64,000 nucleotides of DNA, taken from positions 3,906,001 to 3,970,000 of the forward strand of contig NZ_CP010797.1 of the NCBI RefSeq assembly GCF_000954115.1, in the 5' to 3' direction. This DNA comes from Rhodococcus sp. B7740. GTDB lineage: Bacteria > Actinomycetota > Actinomycetes > Mycobacteriales > Mycobacteriaceae. Position numbers and translations under genes: made by a program. The notes beneath the pieces are model-generated. The model did not search any database, was not told the origin of the DNA, and saw only the letters and a list, made by a program, of their open reading frames with translations. Positions 27,335-36,475 of this stretch are shown in pieces. Position 1 is the first letter of the stretch; each line of letters begins with the position of its first letter.

Positions 27335-28888
27335 ATGCCAGCACCGTCAGCTGCGACCTTCACCCGGCTCGCCGATCTCATCGCCATCCCCGACGCCGAA
27401 TCGCGGCCGACGAAGACCATCACCGAGGTGTTCACCGGCAAGGAGCTGGCGACCATCCCGGTCGGTACCGCCGCCGATGCGACCGCCGCGATCGCGCGCG
27501 TCCGCGCAGCTCAGGCTGCCTGGGTCAAGCGGCCCGTGTCCGAGCGCGCCGAAATCTTCCACCGCTACCGCGACCTGGTGCTCGCCCACCGCGACGAGCT
27601 GATGGACATGGCGCAGGCCGAGACCGGCAAGTCCCGCGCCGCCGCTCTCGAAGAGGTTCTCGACATCTCGATGACCGCGCGGCACTACGCGCGCACCGCC
27701 GCGAAGCTGCTGGCTCCGAAGAAGGTCACCGGCATGCTGCCCGTGCTGACCAAGACCCGGGTCCGCTACCAGCCGAAGGGCGTCGTCGGAATCATCGCCC
27801 CGTGGAACTACCCGATGACCCTCGCAGTGTCCGACGCCATCCCGGCACTGCTGGCAGGCAACGGCGTCGTGCTCAAGCCCGACAGCCAGACGCCGTACTG
27901 CGCGCTCGCCTGCGTCGAACTGCTCTACAAGGCCGGTCTGCCCCGTGACCTGTTCGCCGTCGTTCCCGGCCCGGGTTCGGTGGTGGGAACCGCCATCGTC
28001 GAGAACACCGAGTACGTCATGTTCACCGGCTCCACCGCTACCGGCCAGCTCCTGGCCGAGCAGGCCGGGCGTCGACTCATCGGATTCTCCGCCGAGCTCG
28101 GCGGCAAGAACGCGATGATCGTGGCCAAGGGTGCCAACCTGCGGGAAGTATCCGACGCGGCCGTGCGGGCCTGCTTCTCCAACTCCGGCCAGCTCTGCAT
28201 CTCCATCGAACGTATCTACGTCGAGAAGTCGATCGCCGCGGAGTTCACCGAGAAGTTCGGTCAGCGGGTCCGCAACATGAGCCTCGGAGCCGACTACGAA
28301 TTCGGCATCGAGATGGGCAGCCTCATCTCCGAGGATCAGATCAAGACCGTCTCGGCCCACGTCGACGACGCCAAGGTCAAGGGCGCGACCGTCGTCGCCG
28401 GAGGCAATGCGCGCCCCGACATCGGCCCGCTGTTCTACGAGCCGACGCTGTTGACGAACGTCACCGAGGACATGGAATGCGCGGCAACCGAGACCTTCGG
28501 GCCGCTGGTGTCGATCTATCCCGTCGCCGACGTCGACGAGGCCATCGAGAAGGCCAACGACACCGAGTACGGACTCAACGCCAGCGTGTGGGCCAAGACC
28601 AAGGCCCAGGGCGAAGCCATTGCGGCACGGCTGCATTCGGGCACCGTGAACGTCGACGAGGGCTACGCACCGACGTGGGGCACCACCGGTGCTCCGATGG
28701 GCGGCATGGGCGTATCCGGTGTCGGACGCAGGCACGGTACCGAGGGCCTGCTCAAGTACACCGAGTCGCAGACCATCGCGACGACGCGTCTGCTCAATCT
28801 CGGTGGACCGCGCGGACTTCCGCCGAAGCTGTGGGCGAAGATCATGCCGCCCTTCGTCAAGGCGCTCAAGTACATCCCGGGTCGGTAG
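27335..28888 (+). CDS. gabD2: Succinate-semialdehyde dehydrogenase
   Basis: 517-aa aldehyde dehydrogenase, close in architecture to GabD2 of mycobacteria, oxidising succinic semialdehyde to succinate with NAD(P). N158 (PWNYP), E254 (SAELGGK) and nucleophile C288 (SGQLCIS) are present, as is the GSTATG coenzyme loop at about 232. The extended C-terminal tail (PPKLWAKIMPPFVKAL) also fits GabD2. Feeds the GABA/2-oxoglutarate bypass into the TCA cycle. Monocistronic and divergent from the lipase. Confidence 0.9.
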   Translation: MPAPSAATFTRLADLIAIPDAESRPTKTITEVFTGKELATIPVGTAADATAAIARVRAAQAAWVKRPVSERAEIFHRYRDLVLAHRDELMDMAQAETGKSRAAALEEVLDISMTARHYARTAAKLLAPKKVTGMLPVLTKTRVRYQPKGVVGIIAPWNYPMTLAVSDAIPALLAGNGVVLKPDSQTPYCALACVELLYKAGLPRDLFAVVPGPGSVVGTAIVENTEYVMFTGSTATGQLLAEQAGRRLIGFSAELGGKNAMIVAKGANLREVSDAAVRACFSNSGQLCISIERIYVEKSIAAEFTEKFGQRVRNMSLGADYEFGIEMGSLISEDQIKTVSAHVDDAKVKGATVVAGGNARPDIGPLFYEPTLLTNVTEDMECAATETFGPLVSIYPVADVDEAIEKANDTEYGLNASVWAKTKAQGEAIAARLHSGTVNVDEGYAPTWGTTGAPMGGMGVSGVGRRHGTEGLLKYTESQTIATTRLLNLGGPRGLPPKLWAKIMPPFVKALKYIPGR

Positions 28889-28924
28889 AACCGGGCCCGG
28901 CGACGTCGGGCGACGAGGGACGGT

Positions 28925-30319
28925 CTAGGTCGTACGCAGGACCGAGATGCTCAGGGCCCTGGTGAAGATCGAGTCGGTGCCGACTCGATCGAACATCGGC
29001 CACGACTGCCGATCGATTCCCTCGTCGTCGAATGTCGCCACGGGGATGTCCCACACTGTGGATCCGGTTCCGACGTCGATCCCGCGCAGCACTTCCGGTC
29101 CGAACAGAGTGGCGACGTCACCGTCGAGCGCACCGACCTCCGCGAAACCTCCTGATTCGCGACTCCACAGCGTGTTCCCGGTGTCGAGGTCGATTGCGGA
29201 TTCGGTGGCTGTGTCGTCGTTGCGCAGCAGCGCCACCGAACCCGTGACGGCGTATGCCAGTCCGTTGGTGGACAGGAACGCAGCGGCGGGTCCGGTGATC
29301 TCCGGCGCAACAGCCCAGACCAGATTCTCGTCGGTCCACACGGGATCCGGATTCGGCGGCCGATAGCCGCCCGTCCCGAGCAGCAACGGGCTCTGCTCGG
29401 CGGGTGCGTCGAACGTCGGCCGCTGCAGGGTCACGGAATCCGTTGCAGCGAGCACGGATCCGTCGGCGTCGACGATCTCCGAACCTGTGACCACGGTGGG
29501 ATCCGAGCAGTCCGTCCGCACCACCCGCACGTTGCCGTCGCTCGACGCGGTGCCCGAGCGAGCGCAGTTCGGAGCTGTTCTGGACCACCGGTTCTCCCCG
29601 GTGGCGAGGTCGAAGGCGAACACTCCTCGGCCGTCGTCGAACAGCCCGATTCCGTTCTCGGTGTGCAGCGTCGAGGCGAACTGTGTGTTGGGTGAGGACG
29701 TGGAATCGAACTGCACCGACCAGTCCGCGTCCACGTCGTCCGCGCTGCCGCGAGACACCGTCGGCCGGACGCCCTCGCGGACCGCCCGAGAGGTGTACAC
29801 GTGGCCGTCCGCGGTGGTCAGACCGGTGATCGGAAACGCTGCGTCCCGAGTACTCGATTCCCCGGATTCAGCGTCGACGGTGAGGATTTCGGATGTCGTG
29901 CCTGCGGAGCCGCGGTAGCAGACGACCTGCCCGTCGACCAACTCCTCACCGCAGCCGACGACGTTCTCCGCGGGGGTACGCCACCGCACCGCACCGTCGG
30001 CGATGTGCAATCCCACCAGGGTGGCGTCGACGAACTCTCTGCCGTCGAGGCGGCCGACGAGCGTGACGACCGTCGAGCCGTCGGAGATGGAACCGGACTC
30101 CGTCGAATCGGTGTCGCTGCCCTGGACGGGATCACGAAACTGACCGCCCTCGACACCCACATCCGAGGGAGTGAGAGTCCAGCCCAGAGTCGGAGCAGGT
30201 CCTGTTGCACCGTCGATGGGAGTGCCGGCCGTCGACGCCCGTTCCTCGGTTCCGCACGACGCGCAGGCAAGCGCTGCTACCAGGACCGCGGCGGCGGAGA
30301 CCTGGAGCCGACGTGTCAT
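28925..30319 (-). CDS. PQQ-like beta-propeller lipoprotein
   Basis: 464-aa lipoprotein. ATG 30319 gives MTRRLQVSAA and lipobox ACASC (Cys22). The mature part shows repeats ending in GLHIADGAVRWRTPA, FAFDLATGENRWSR, DLDTGNTLWSRES and VGTGSTVWDI: the Asp-x-Gly-x-x-x-Trp pattern of PQQ-binding-like (BamB-like) propeller blades. It probably acts as an extracytoplasmic scaffold. No PQQ enzyme residues recognised. Confidence 0.85.
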   Translation of the reverse strand: MTRRLQVSAAAVLVAALACASCGTEERASTAGTPIDGATGPAPTLGWTLTPSDVGVEGGQFRDPVQGSDTDSTESGSISDGSTVVTLVGRLDGREFVDATLVGLHIADGAVRWRTPAENVVGCGEELVDGQVVCYRGSAGTTSEILTVDAESGESSTRDAAFPITGLTTADGHVYTSRAVREGVRPTVSRGSADDVDADWSVQFDSTSSPNTQFASTLHTENGIGLFDDGRGVFAFDLATGENRWSRTAPNCARSGTASSDGNVRVVRTDCSDPTVVTGSEIVDADGSVLAATDSVTLQRPTFDAPAEQSPLLLGTGGYRPPNPDPVWTDENLVWAVAPEITGPAAAFLSTNGLAYAVTGSVALLRNDDTATESAIDLDTGNTLWSRESGGFAEVGALDGDVATLFGPEVLRGIDVGTGSTVWDIPVATFDDEGIDRQSWPMFDRVGTDSIFTRALSISVLRTT

Positions 30320-30386
30320 GAAAGATCCTCCCGCCTGTGCAGAACCGAAAGATGGTGGACGGTTCGGTCTTGGAGCATAGAGAACG

Positions 30387-30420
30387 AAAAATCCCCGCAC
30401 TCCCGGTGGGGGTGCGGGGA
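30387..30420 (-). terminator. Intrinsic terminator of the exporter gene
   Basis: On the minus strand TCCCCGCACCCCC pairs with GGGAGTGCGGGGA (one wobble) and is followed by TTTTTCGTT. It lies 21 bases after the stop of the DHA2 exporter. Confidence 0.85.
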
Positions 30421-30440
30421 ACTTTCGTCGACGCGCGAGC

Positions 30441-32444
30441 CTAGTTGACGCTGTGTCCGTTCAGTCCGGCGTGTGCGTAGTGATTGCGACTGTCGGGAAT
30501 GTGGTTGTCTCCCAACACCCGAGCAATCTGCTGCTCACTGAGTCCGAGGCGACGAAGCCGCTCGCAGACCGCATCGAAATCGAGCATTCTCGCGTCGAGT
30601 TCCTGCTGTAGTGCAATCACTTCGGCGCGAATGGTCTCGGCCTCGTCCAGTGCCGCCAGCGTGTCCTTCGGCTCGGGTAGCAGCAGGGCGAGCAGCCGGT
30701 CACGTGCGTCGGTGCTCAGCCCCTCGAAGGGGCGCTGCCCCGGCTGCGCCTCGTGACGACCCTCGGCGCGGCCGGCCTCGAAGCGACGGTCGGTCTCGTA
30801 CTCGGCGGAGACGTAATCCTGCGTGGCACCGAAGGAGGGAATCTCGGCGAGCTGGTCCTGCGGCTCATCCTTGGGTCCCTGGGCAGGGGCCGACGCGATG
30901 TCGATCGTCTGGCGCAGTGGGCGATTCGGAATGAAGACGACCGCGATCAGCGTGACGATCGCGACGAACCCGGCGATCATGAAGATGCGACCGGTCGCAT
31001 CACCGTACGCGGTGCGGATGACTTCGAGGACCGGAGCAGGCAGTGAGGTGAGATCGAGCGATCCACCGCCGCCCGACGAGCTGTCGACGCCGAGCTGGGC
31101 CAGGCCGGCTGCGGACTTGTCGGCCACTCGGGTCGCCAGCAGGGAACCGAGAACCGAGACGCCGATCGCGCCGCCGAAGGTGCGGAAGAACGCAACCGTC
31201 GACGATGCCGCACCGACGTTCTGCACACTGACCGTGTTCTGCACTGCGAGAACGAGATTCTGCATCAGCATGCCGGTACCGAGGCCGACGATCGTGATGA
31301 AGATGCCGACCGTGACCAGGCTGGTGGCGTGATCGATGGTGCCCAGGAGCAGGAATCCGATCACCAGCAGGATGGATCCGGTGACGATGAACGGCTTCCA
31401 CTTTCCGAACTTGGTGATGAGCTGACCCGAACCGACGGAGGCCACGAGCATGCCGAACACCAGTGGGATGGAGAGCAATCCGGCTTCGGTCGGGGTGTAG
31501 CCGCGAGCGGTCTGGAAGTACTGGCCGAGGAAGGTGGTGGCGCCGAAGAGGCCGACACCGACGGCGATGGAGGCGATGATGGCCAGGCCGGTCGTGCGCT
31601 CGGTGACGATCTTGAGCGGGATGATCGGCGACTTGTGCCGAGCCTCGACGACGACCGTCAGGATCAGCAGCAGAACTCCGCCGCCCACCAAGTAGGCAGT
31701 CTCACGGGAGATCCAGGCGTAGTAGTCCGCCTTGCCTGCGAACGAGACCCAGACGAGGAGAACGGAAACGCCCGCGGTGAGCAGGAGTGCGCCGAGCCAG
31801 TCGATGGAGACGTTGTCCTTGCGGACGGTCTTGATGTGCAGGGTCTTCTGCAGCAGTCCGAGGGCGATCACAGCAAGCGGCACGCAGACGAAGAAGCACC
31901 AACGCCAGCCGAGGGGGCTGTCGACGATGACGCCGCCCAGGATCGGGCCACCGGACATCGACACGGCCATGACCGCTCCGGTGTAGCCGGAGTAGCGGCC
32001 GCGATCACGCGGCGAGACGATGGTGCCGATGATGGCGATGACGAGTGCCGTCAGACCACCCATGCCGATGCCCTGGACGACGCGGGCAGCCAGCAGTACC
32101 GGCACGTTGTGTGCGAAGCCGGCGATGAGCGAGCCCGCGACGAAGATGACGATCGCGCTCTGGACCAGCACCTTCTTGTTGAACAGATCGGCGAGCTTGC
32201 CCCAGATGGGAGTGGAGGCGGCGTTGGCCAGCAGGGCTGTGGTGATGACCCAGGCGTACGCGGTCTGCGAACCCTTCAGATCACCGATGATGGTGGGCAG
32301 CGCCGTCGAGACGATCGTGGTGCTCAGCAGCGCGGTGAACAGCGCGGCCAGCAGGCCGGTGAGTGCCTCGAGGATCTGGCGGTGCGACATCGCGTCGGGA
32401 TCGACGACTGCCTGATTGGGCGGAGTTTCCGCAGATGTAGTCAT
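30441..32444 (-). CDS. DHA2-family MFS multidrug exporter
   Basis: 667-aa proton-driven exporter of the EmrB/QacA type with about 14 membrane helices. The motif C region GPILGGVIVD and motif A-like WGKLADLFNKK are clear, and ALLSTTIVSTALPTI is the typical TM1. The C-terminal 150 residues are soluble, charged and partly coiled-coil (ALDEAETIRAEVIALQQEL), a long extension for this family. Begins 3 bases after a MarR gene in a two-gene operon, so expression is likely drug-induced through MarR. Confidence 0.93.
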   Translation of the reverse strand: MTTSAETPPNQAVVDPDAMSHRQILEALTGLLAALFTALLSTTIVSTALPTIIGDLKGSQTAYAWVITTALLANAASTPIWGKLADLFNKKVLVQSAIVIFVAGSLIAGFAHNVPVLLAARVVQGIGMGGLTALVIAIIGTIVSPRDRGRYSGYTGAVMAVSMSGGPILGGVIVDSPLGWRWCFFVCVPLAVIALGLLQKTLHIKTVRKDNVSIDWLGALLLTAGVSVLLVWVSFAGKADYYAWISRETAYLVGGGVLLLILTVVVEARHKSPIIPLKIVTERTTGLAIIASIAVGVGLFGATTFLGQYFQTARGYTPTEAGLLSIPLVFGMLVASVGSGQLITKFGKWKPFIVTGSILLVIGFLLLGTIDHATSLVTVGIFITIVGLGTGMLMQNLVLAVQNTVSVQNVGAASSTVAFFRTFGGAIGVSVLGSLLATRVADKSAAGLAQLGVDSSSGGGGSLDLTSLPAPVLEVIRTAYGDATGRIFMIAGFVAIVTLIAVVFIPNRPLRQTIDIASAPAQGPKDEPQDQLAEIPSFGATQDYVSAEYETDRRFEAGRAEGRHEAQPGQRPFEGLSTDARDRLLALLLPEPKDTLAALDEAETIRAEVIALQQELDARMLDFDAVCERLRRLGLSEQQIARVLGDNHIPDSRNHYAHAGLNGHSVN

Positions 32445-32447
32445 GTT

Positions 32448-32933
32448 CTATCTCGCAATCGATTCAATGCGGACCACGTCCTGGTGCTGGGCGTGGGCGT
32501 CTTCGTTGAAGGTGTCGTTCAGTTTGCGGATCGAGTCGAGTGCATCGAGTGCCTCGGACTCGCTCCAGCCGCTCAGCATCTCTGCCAGGCGACGTGCGCG
32601 TCTGTCCCAAATTTGTTTCAGTCGAACCTGGCCGACGTCCGACACACAGACCCGGGACGCCCTTCGGTCGTCCGGATCGGGATGCCGATCGATGTAGCCG
32701 AGGTCGACGAGGTCCGCGATCTGCCGGCTGAGGGCGGACTGGCTGACGCAGAGCCTGCTGGCCAGGTCGGTCTGTCTGCATTCGCCCTCGGTCGCCAGGA
32801 TGGCCAACACTCCGGTCAGGGCCTGCGGCAGGGGTGAATCCTCGACTCCGGTGGTCACGGCCCGCTTCAGCGTGCGCCCGAAGAGGAAGACCTCTTCGAC
32901 CAGCGACTCCGCTGTAGTGGATCGAACTGCCAT
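32448..32933 (-). CDS. MarR-family regulator
   Basis: 161-aa winged-helix repressor. ATEGECRQTDLASRLCVSQSALSRQ and IDRHPDPDDRRASRVCVSD form the helix-turn-helix and wing (first segment shown is residues about 52-71 onward). Start set at ATG 32933 because GGAG lies 6 bases before it; an in-frame ATG at 32957 lacks a site. Overlaps none and abuts the exporter gene, which it most likely represses. Split motif view: GECRQTDLASRL then QSALSRQIADL. Confidence 0.9.
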   Translation of the reverse strand: MAVRSTTAESLVEEVFLFGRTLKRAVTTGVEDSPLPQALTGVLAILATEGECRQTDLASRLCVSQSALSRQIADLVDLGYIDRHPDPDDRRASRVCVSDVGQVRLKQIWDRRARRLAEMLSGWSESEALDALDSIRKLNDTFNEDAHAQHQDVVRIESIAR

Positions 32934-32961
32934 GAGTGCTCCAACGATGAGTTCCATTTAC

Positions 32962-33000
32962 TTGCTGTCTGCAACCATATATATACATACATGCGCTAAG
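32962..33000 (-). promoter_or_regulatory. AT-rich promoter region of the MarR-exporter operon
   Basis: A run of alternating AT (TATATATATGG on the minus strand) stands out in this GC-rich DNA and can hold the -10. Next to it TTGC-AGACA-GCAA (32974-32962) is a short inverted repeat suited to a MarR dimer; GCTAAGCAAAC lies further upstream. Confidence 0.4.
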
Positions 33001-33147
33001 CAAACATTATTCCTGTCTGGTGGGTCACAGGGTTGGAGCCGGATCGCGGATCGGCTCCTCGGATCTGGATTTGTGCCTCCGATCGCAGTCGGAAATCCGA
33101 AACTGGGGAGTCGATCCGCGGTCGGGGGTGGGCGATACAGTCCGGGC

Positions 33148-33498
33148 ATGGACGTTGTGCGCGCGATGCCATTGCTCACGGTCACCGATCTCGATGCGGC
33201 GCTGGACTGGTACGTCCAGGTCACCCGTATGGAGGTGGTGATGAATCACGGTTGGATCGCCACGCTCGCGCCGTCGGGTGACAGTGCGGCGCAGCTGAGC
33301 CTGATCACCATCGATCCCACCGGGCCGGTCAACCCGTCGGCGTCGATCGAAGTGGACGACGTGGACGCGGCGTACCGGGCAGCGATGGACGCCGAACTCG
33401 AGATCGTCTACGAGATCACCAACGAGGAGTGGGGCGTACGTCGATTCTTCCTTCGCGACCCCGACGGCAACGTGGTGAACGTGCTCTCGCACATGTGA
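33148..33498 (+). CDS. VOC-family protein
   Basis: 116-aa glyoxalase/dioxygenase-fold protein: RAMPLLTVTDLDAALDWYVQ at the start, SIEVDDVDAAYRAA in the middle and RRFFLRDPDGNVVNVLSH at the end, the normal VOC order. Metal-binding Glu/His are not obvious, so catalysis is uncertain. Tail to tail with the TDT transporter gene, 2 bases apart. Confidence 0.82.
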   Translation: MDVVRAMPLLTVTDLDAALDWYVQVTRMEVVMNHGWIATLAPSGDSAAQLSLITIDPTGPVNPSASIEVDDVDAAYRAAMDAELEIVYEITNEEWGVRRFFLRDPDGNVVNVLSHM

Positions 33499-33500
33499 GA

Positions 33501-34604
33501 TCAGGCGGGGGACAACAAGTCTCCGCGCCGGATACCGCGAAGAGTGCGGGTGGCCACGGTGAACCAGGCGGCGAGCAGCAAGAGGTACAGGGCAACGGCC
33601 AGAGCCTGCATCGCACCGAAGTTCAACGCATGTCCCAGGGCGCTCGCCCCGGTGACGCAGGTGCCGACGGGGAAGGTGAACGACCACCACGTCAGCGAGA
33701 ACCCCAGGTTCCTGCGCGCCGCGTGCACGGTGAGCGCTGTCGCGAGCGCGAACATCAGCACACCGAAGCCGCCCATGATCAGCCCGTAGCCGATGCCGAA
33801 GACGTGGAGTCCGACGGCGATCGAGGATTGTGCGCCGGTGAACACCGTCGATGCGTCGGTGCCGAGCAGGTTCGCTGCGGTGATCGACTGGCCGATGAGT
33901 CCCAGCGTGATCCACACGGTCGGAGCCGCGTCGACGGGCGGGAGACCGCCGTGCAGCAGACGCCCGTAGATCAGAGTCAGCGTGATCATCCCAACGATCA
34001 GCGACAGCCCGAACATCGCGTAGCAGGCGCACAGCAACGCCAGCCGCCATTGGCCCTCGGGTAGGTGCGGAAGCAGCAACGCCCCGGTCGACGCCGACAC
34101 CATCGGCGGCACCACCGGCATCAGCCATGCGGGTAGGGCTGTGACCTGCTCTCGGTGAACGGAGGTGATCATGCGGAAGGGAACCACGACGCTGGTGAGC
34201 AGACCGGTGATCGTCCCGGCGATCCACAGGCCGGCGAACAGCGCGGTCGCCGCGGTGGATCCGAGCAGGTCCACTCCGAGGAGGCCTGCTCCCGCGCCGA
34301 CGGTGAGCAGTGCCATCGGCGGAGCGCCGTAGAACTGCACCATCACCGGGTGCCGGGCATAGGTGACAGCTCGGTCGCGGTGCCCGATCCAGTGCATCGC
34401 GAAGGCCGCACCGATCACGATGAGCGCCGTAGCTGCGCAGACCCAGACAGAGACCGCGAACACGTGCAGAGCCGCGAACTGCACCGGCAACGTGGCGGCC
34501 GCGGTGGCCACGATGCCGGTCCCCATCACCGCGGCGAACCAGTTGGGGGTGATGTGCTCGAAGGGTTGGCGGCGCACCACGCGGGTAGGAGCTGTCATGG
34601 TCAT
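33501..34604 (-). CDS. TDT/SLAC1-family membrane transporter
   Basis: 367-aa membrane protein with about ten helices, of the tellurite-resistance/dicarboxylate transporter (TehA/SLAC1) family. HITPNWFAAVMGTGIVA is the signature first helix. Members export sulfite, or move malate or anions. It lies 68 bases downstream of a LysR gene on the same strand. Sulfite export is the commonest assignment for this type but is not proven here. Start ATG 34604; ATG 34598 is possible. Confidence 0.88.
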   Translation of the reverse strand: MTMTAPTRVVRRQPFEHITPNWFAAVMGTGIVATAAATLPVQFAALHVFAVSVWVCAATALIVIGAAFAMHWIGHRDRAVTYARHPVMVQFYGAPPMALLTVGAGAGLLGVDLLGSTAATALFAGLWIAGTITGLLTSVVVPFRMITSVHREQVTALPAWLMPVVPPMVSASTGALLLPHLPEGQWRLALLCACYAMFGLSLIVGMITLTLIYGRLLHGGLPPVDAAPTVWITLGLIGQSITAANLLGTDASTVFTGAQSSIAVGLHVFGIGYGLIMGGFGVLMFALATALTVHAARRNLGFSLTWWSFTFPVGTCVTGASALGHALNFGAMQALAVALYLLLLAAWFTVATRTLRGIRRGDLLSPA

Positions 34605-34672
34605 GTCTTCAGCCTGCGGGGTGCCGTGCCGGCTCGGTAGGCACCGGTTCAACACTCAGTCATAACCCAGGG

Positions 34673-35581
34673 CTATGGCTGCGTCTTCGCAGCCACGGTG
34701 AGCAACTCGGCGGCGGGTCCACTCGGCGCGCGGCCGGACGGCCAGATCGCCCGCAGTTCACGATGCAGTGTCAGTCCTGGAATCGGTACGCGGACCAGGG
34801 TCCCGGCAGCCAACTCGGGAGCGACGGCCAGTGAGCTCAGCACGGCTCCGCCGATTCCTGCCCCGACCGCGGACTTGATCGCCGTCGTCGAGGAGACCTC
34901 GAGGAGCGGCGAGGCCGGTTGCCCGAGACCCGCTGCCGCCAAGGCGCTTTCGTAGGCCGAGCGCGTCCCCGACCCGGCCTCCCGCGTCACCAGTGCAGTG
35001 CCGACGATCTCGGTGGCCGACGGCGCAGTGGCGGCCCACGAGTGGTCCGGTGCCACCACCAGCACCAGTTCGTCGGTGGCAACGGTACGGTGATCCAGAG
35101 CTGCAGGGACACTGGGGCTTTCGATGAAACCGAGGTCGGCGGTTCCCGCGAGCACCTTCTCGGCGACCACCGTCGAGTTACCCGAACTCAGCGTCGGAAC
35201 GATGTGCGGGACAAGCGTGTGCAGCGTGACCAGCCAGCGCGGCAGAAGATACTCTGCGACAGTCTGACTCGCGGCAATCTGCACATGGCCGATGCGTTCG
35301 GCGTGCAACGTGGCGATGGCCGTCGCCAAGTCCTCGGCGGACCGAACGACCGGCGCAGCCCAACTGGCGACGAGCTCACCGAGTTCGGTCAGTACCGTTC
35401 CGCGCGCGCCCCGTGTCAGCAATGGCGCGCCGACGCGGCGTTCGAGGGCACGGATGCGCGCACTGGCCGCCGGCTGCGACATGCCGTGGGCTCTGCCCGC
35501 TCGCCCGATGCTGCCGAGCTCGGCCACCGACAGCAGCAGATCGATGCTGGTGAGATCGGCAACGTGAGGGGGAAGTGGCAC
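34673..35581 (-). CDS. LysR-family regulator
   Basis: 302-aa LysR activator. Helix-turn-helix: LLLSVAELGSIGRAGRAHGM and SQPAASARIRALERRVG; C-terminal periplasmic-binding-fold effector domain with LSSGNSTVVAEKVLAGTADLG. It precedes the TDT transporter on the same strand and probably controls it, perhaps in response to sulfite or another anion. Confidence 0.9.
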   Translation of the reverse strand: MPLPPHVADLTSIDLLLSVAELGSIGRAGRAHGMSQPAASARIRALERRVGAPLLTRGARGTVLTELGELVASWAAPVVRSAEDLATAIATLHAERIGHVQIAASQTVAEYLLPRWLVTLHTLVPHIVPTLSSGNSTVVAEKVLAGTADLGFIESPSVPAALDHRTVATDELVLVVAPDHSWAATAPSATEIVGTALVTREAGSGTRSAYESALAAAGLGQPASPLLEVSSTTAIKSAVGAGIGGAVLSSLAVAPELAAGTLVRVPIPGLTLHRELRAIWPSGRAPSGPAAELLTVAAKTQP

Positions 35582-35605
35582 GAGGCGAGCCTACGGCGGG
35601 GCGAG

Positions 35606-36475
35606 TCAGTACTCGCTGAACAGGTCCAACTCGCCGTCGGGCTCGGTGATGTCCGCGGACTCGATCGCATCTTCCGTGTCTTCGAGATCGTCAGGCTCAC
35701 TGCGCTCGTGCAGCACCGATCCCACCAGGGCGGTGACGTCGATGGCTGCGGGGTCGGGGATGGGGTGTCCCTCGACGAAGGCGAGTCGCTCGGCCGACAG
35801 GTAGGCCAGGCGCACGGCCTGGACCACGAGTACGCGTCGTAGACCCTCGGAGACCTCGCCGCGTTCGCGGGTGACCGCAGCCAATCGCGAAATCGTCTCG
35901 GCACGACGGGCGATGCGGATGTCGGGGTGCCCGCGCTCGCGGCGGGTCTGCTCCGAGATCAACGATCGACGCAGCGACGCCGGGAGTGCGATGGGCTCCG
36001 AGACCGGTGGGATCTTCTCGTTCAGGATCGCCTTGTGCCGCGACTTGTCGATGGCCTCGAGGTACGCCGTGTACTCGTGAGCGTTCAGATCACGCGCGGC
36101 TGCGCGGAATCGTTCTGCACCGTCGGACTTCTTGAGATCCTCGTACTGCCACAGCGGCCAGATCTCGATTTCCGCGACCTCGAAGACGTCGAGCACCCGC
36201 ATCGCGACGGCGTCGGTGCGCTGGTTGGTCAGGTGACGCTGCACCCGAACGCTGAGCTTTTCCTTGGTCTGCCCCACGTAGATCGGCTCGCCGTCGTAAT
36301 CGTAGAACGCATACACGCCCCACTTGGCCGCCGACCACACCCGGCCCTGATCGTCCTTCTCGCTCAGCACTTCTCGCAGGGCCGCGCGAAAGGACTGCAC
36401 ATCGTCCGCGGGAAGAGTGCTCTTGCGCGGCGCGACGGCAGACGACCGCAGCGAGGACTTACCGTGACTGGACAT
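35606..36475 (-). CDS. GIY-YIG nuclease, candidate restriction endonuclease
   Basis: 289-aa protein. Residues 52-70 are the GIY-YIG core: GVYAFYDYDGEPIYVGQT, then R77 in SVRVQRHL, E134 in NAHEYTAYLEA and N152 in AILNEKIPP, the expected catalytic set. The C-terminal half is mostly helical and acidic, ending DGELDLFSEY. It overlaps the end of a C5-cytosine methyltransferase gene by 17 bases, so it is probably the restriction partner, although the nuclease might instead be a homing or repair enzyme. Start ATG 36475 chosen; ATG 36499 is also in frame. Confidence 0.75.
   Translation of the reverse strand: MSSHGKSSLRSSAVAPRKSTLPADDVQSFRAALREVLSEKDDQGRVWSAAKWGVYAFYDYDGEPIYVGQTKEKLSVRVQRHLTNQRTDAVAMRVLDVFEVAEIEIWPLWQYEDLKKSDGAERFRAAARDLNAHEYTAYLEAIDKSRHKAILNEKIPPVSEPIALPASLRRSLISEQTRRERGHPDIRIARRAETISRLAAVTRERGEVSEGLRRVLVVQAVRLAYLSAERLAFVEGHPIPDPAAIDVTALVGSVLHERSEPDDLEDTEDAIESADITEPDGELDLFSEY

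Noticed and set aside
27347-28735. Open frame of about 460 codons on the minus strand
   Set aside because: Antisense to succinate-semialdehyde dehydrogenase.
31329-32837. Open frame of about 500 codons on the plus strand
   Set aside because: Antisense to the exporter and MarR genes; repetitive Asp/Gly/Arg composition.
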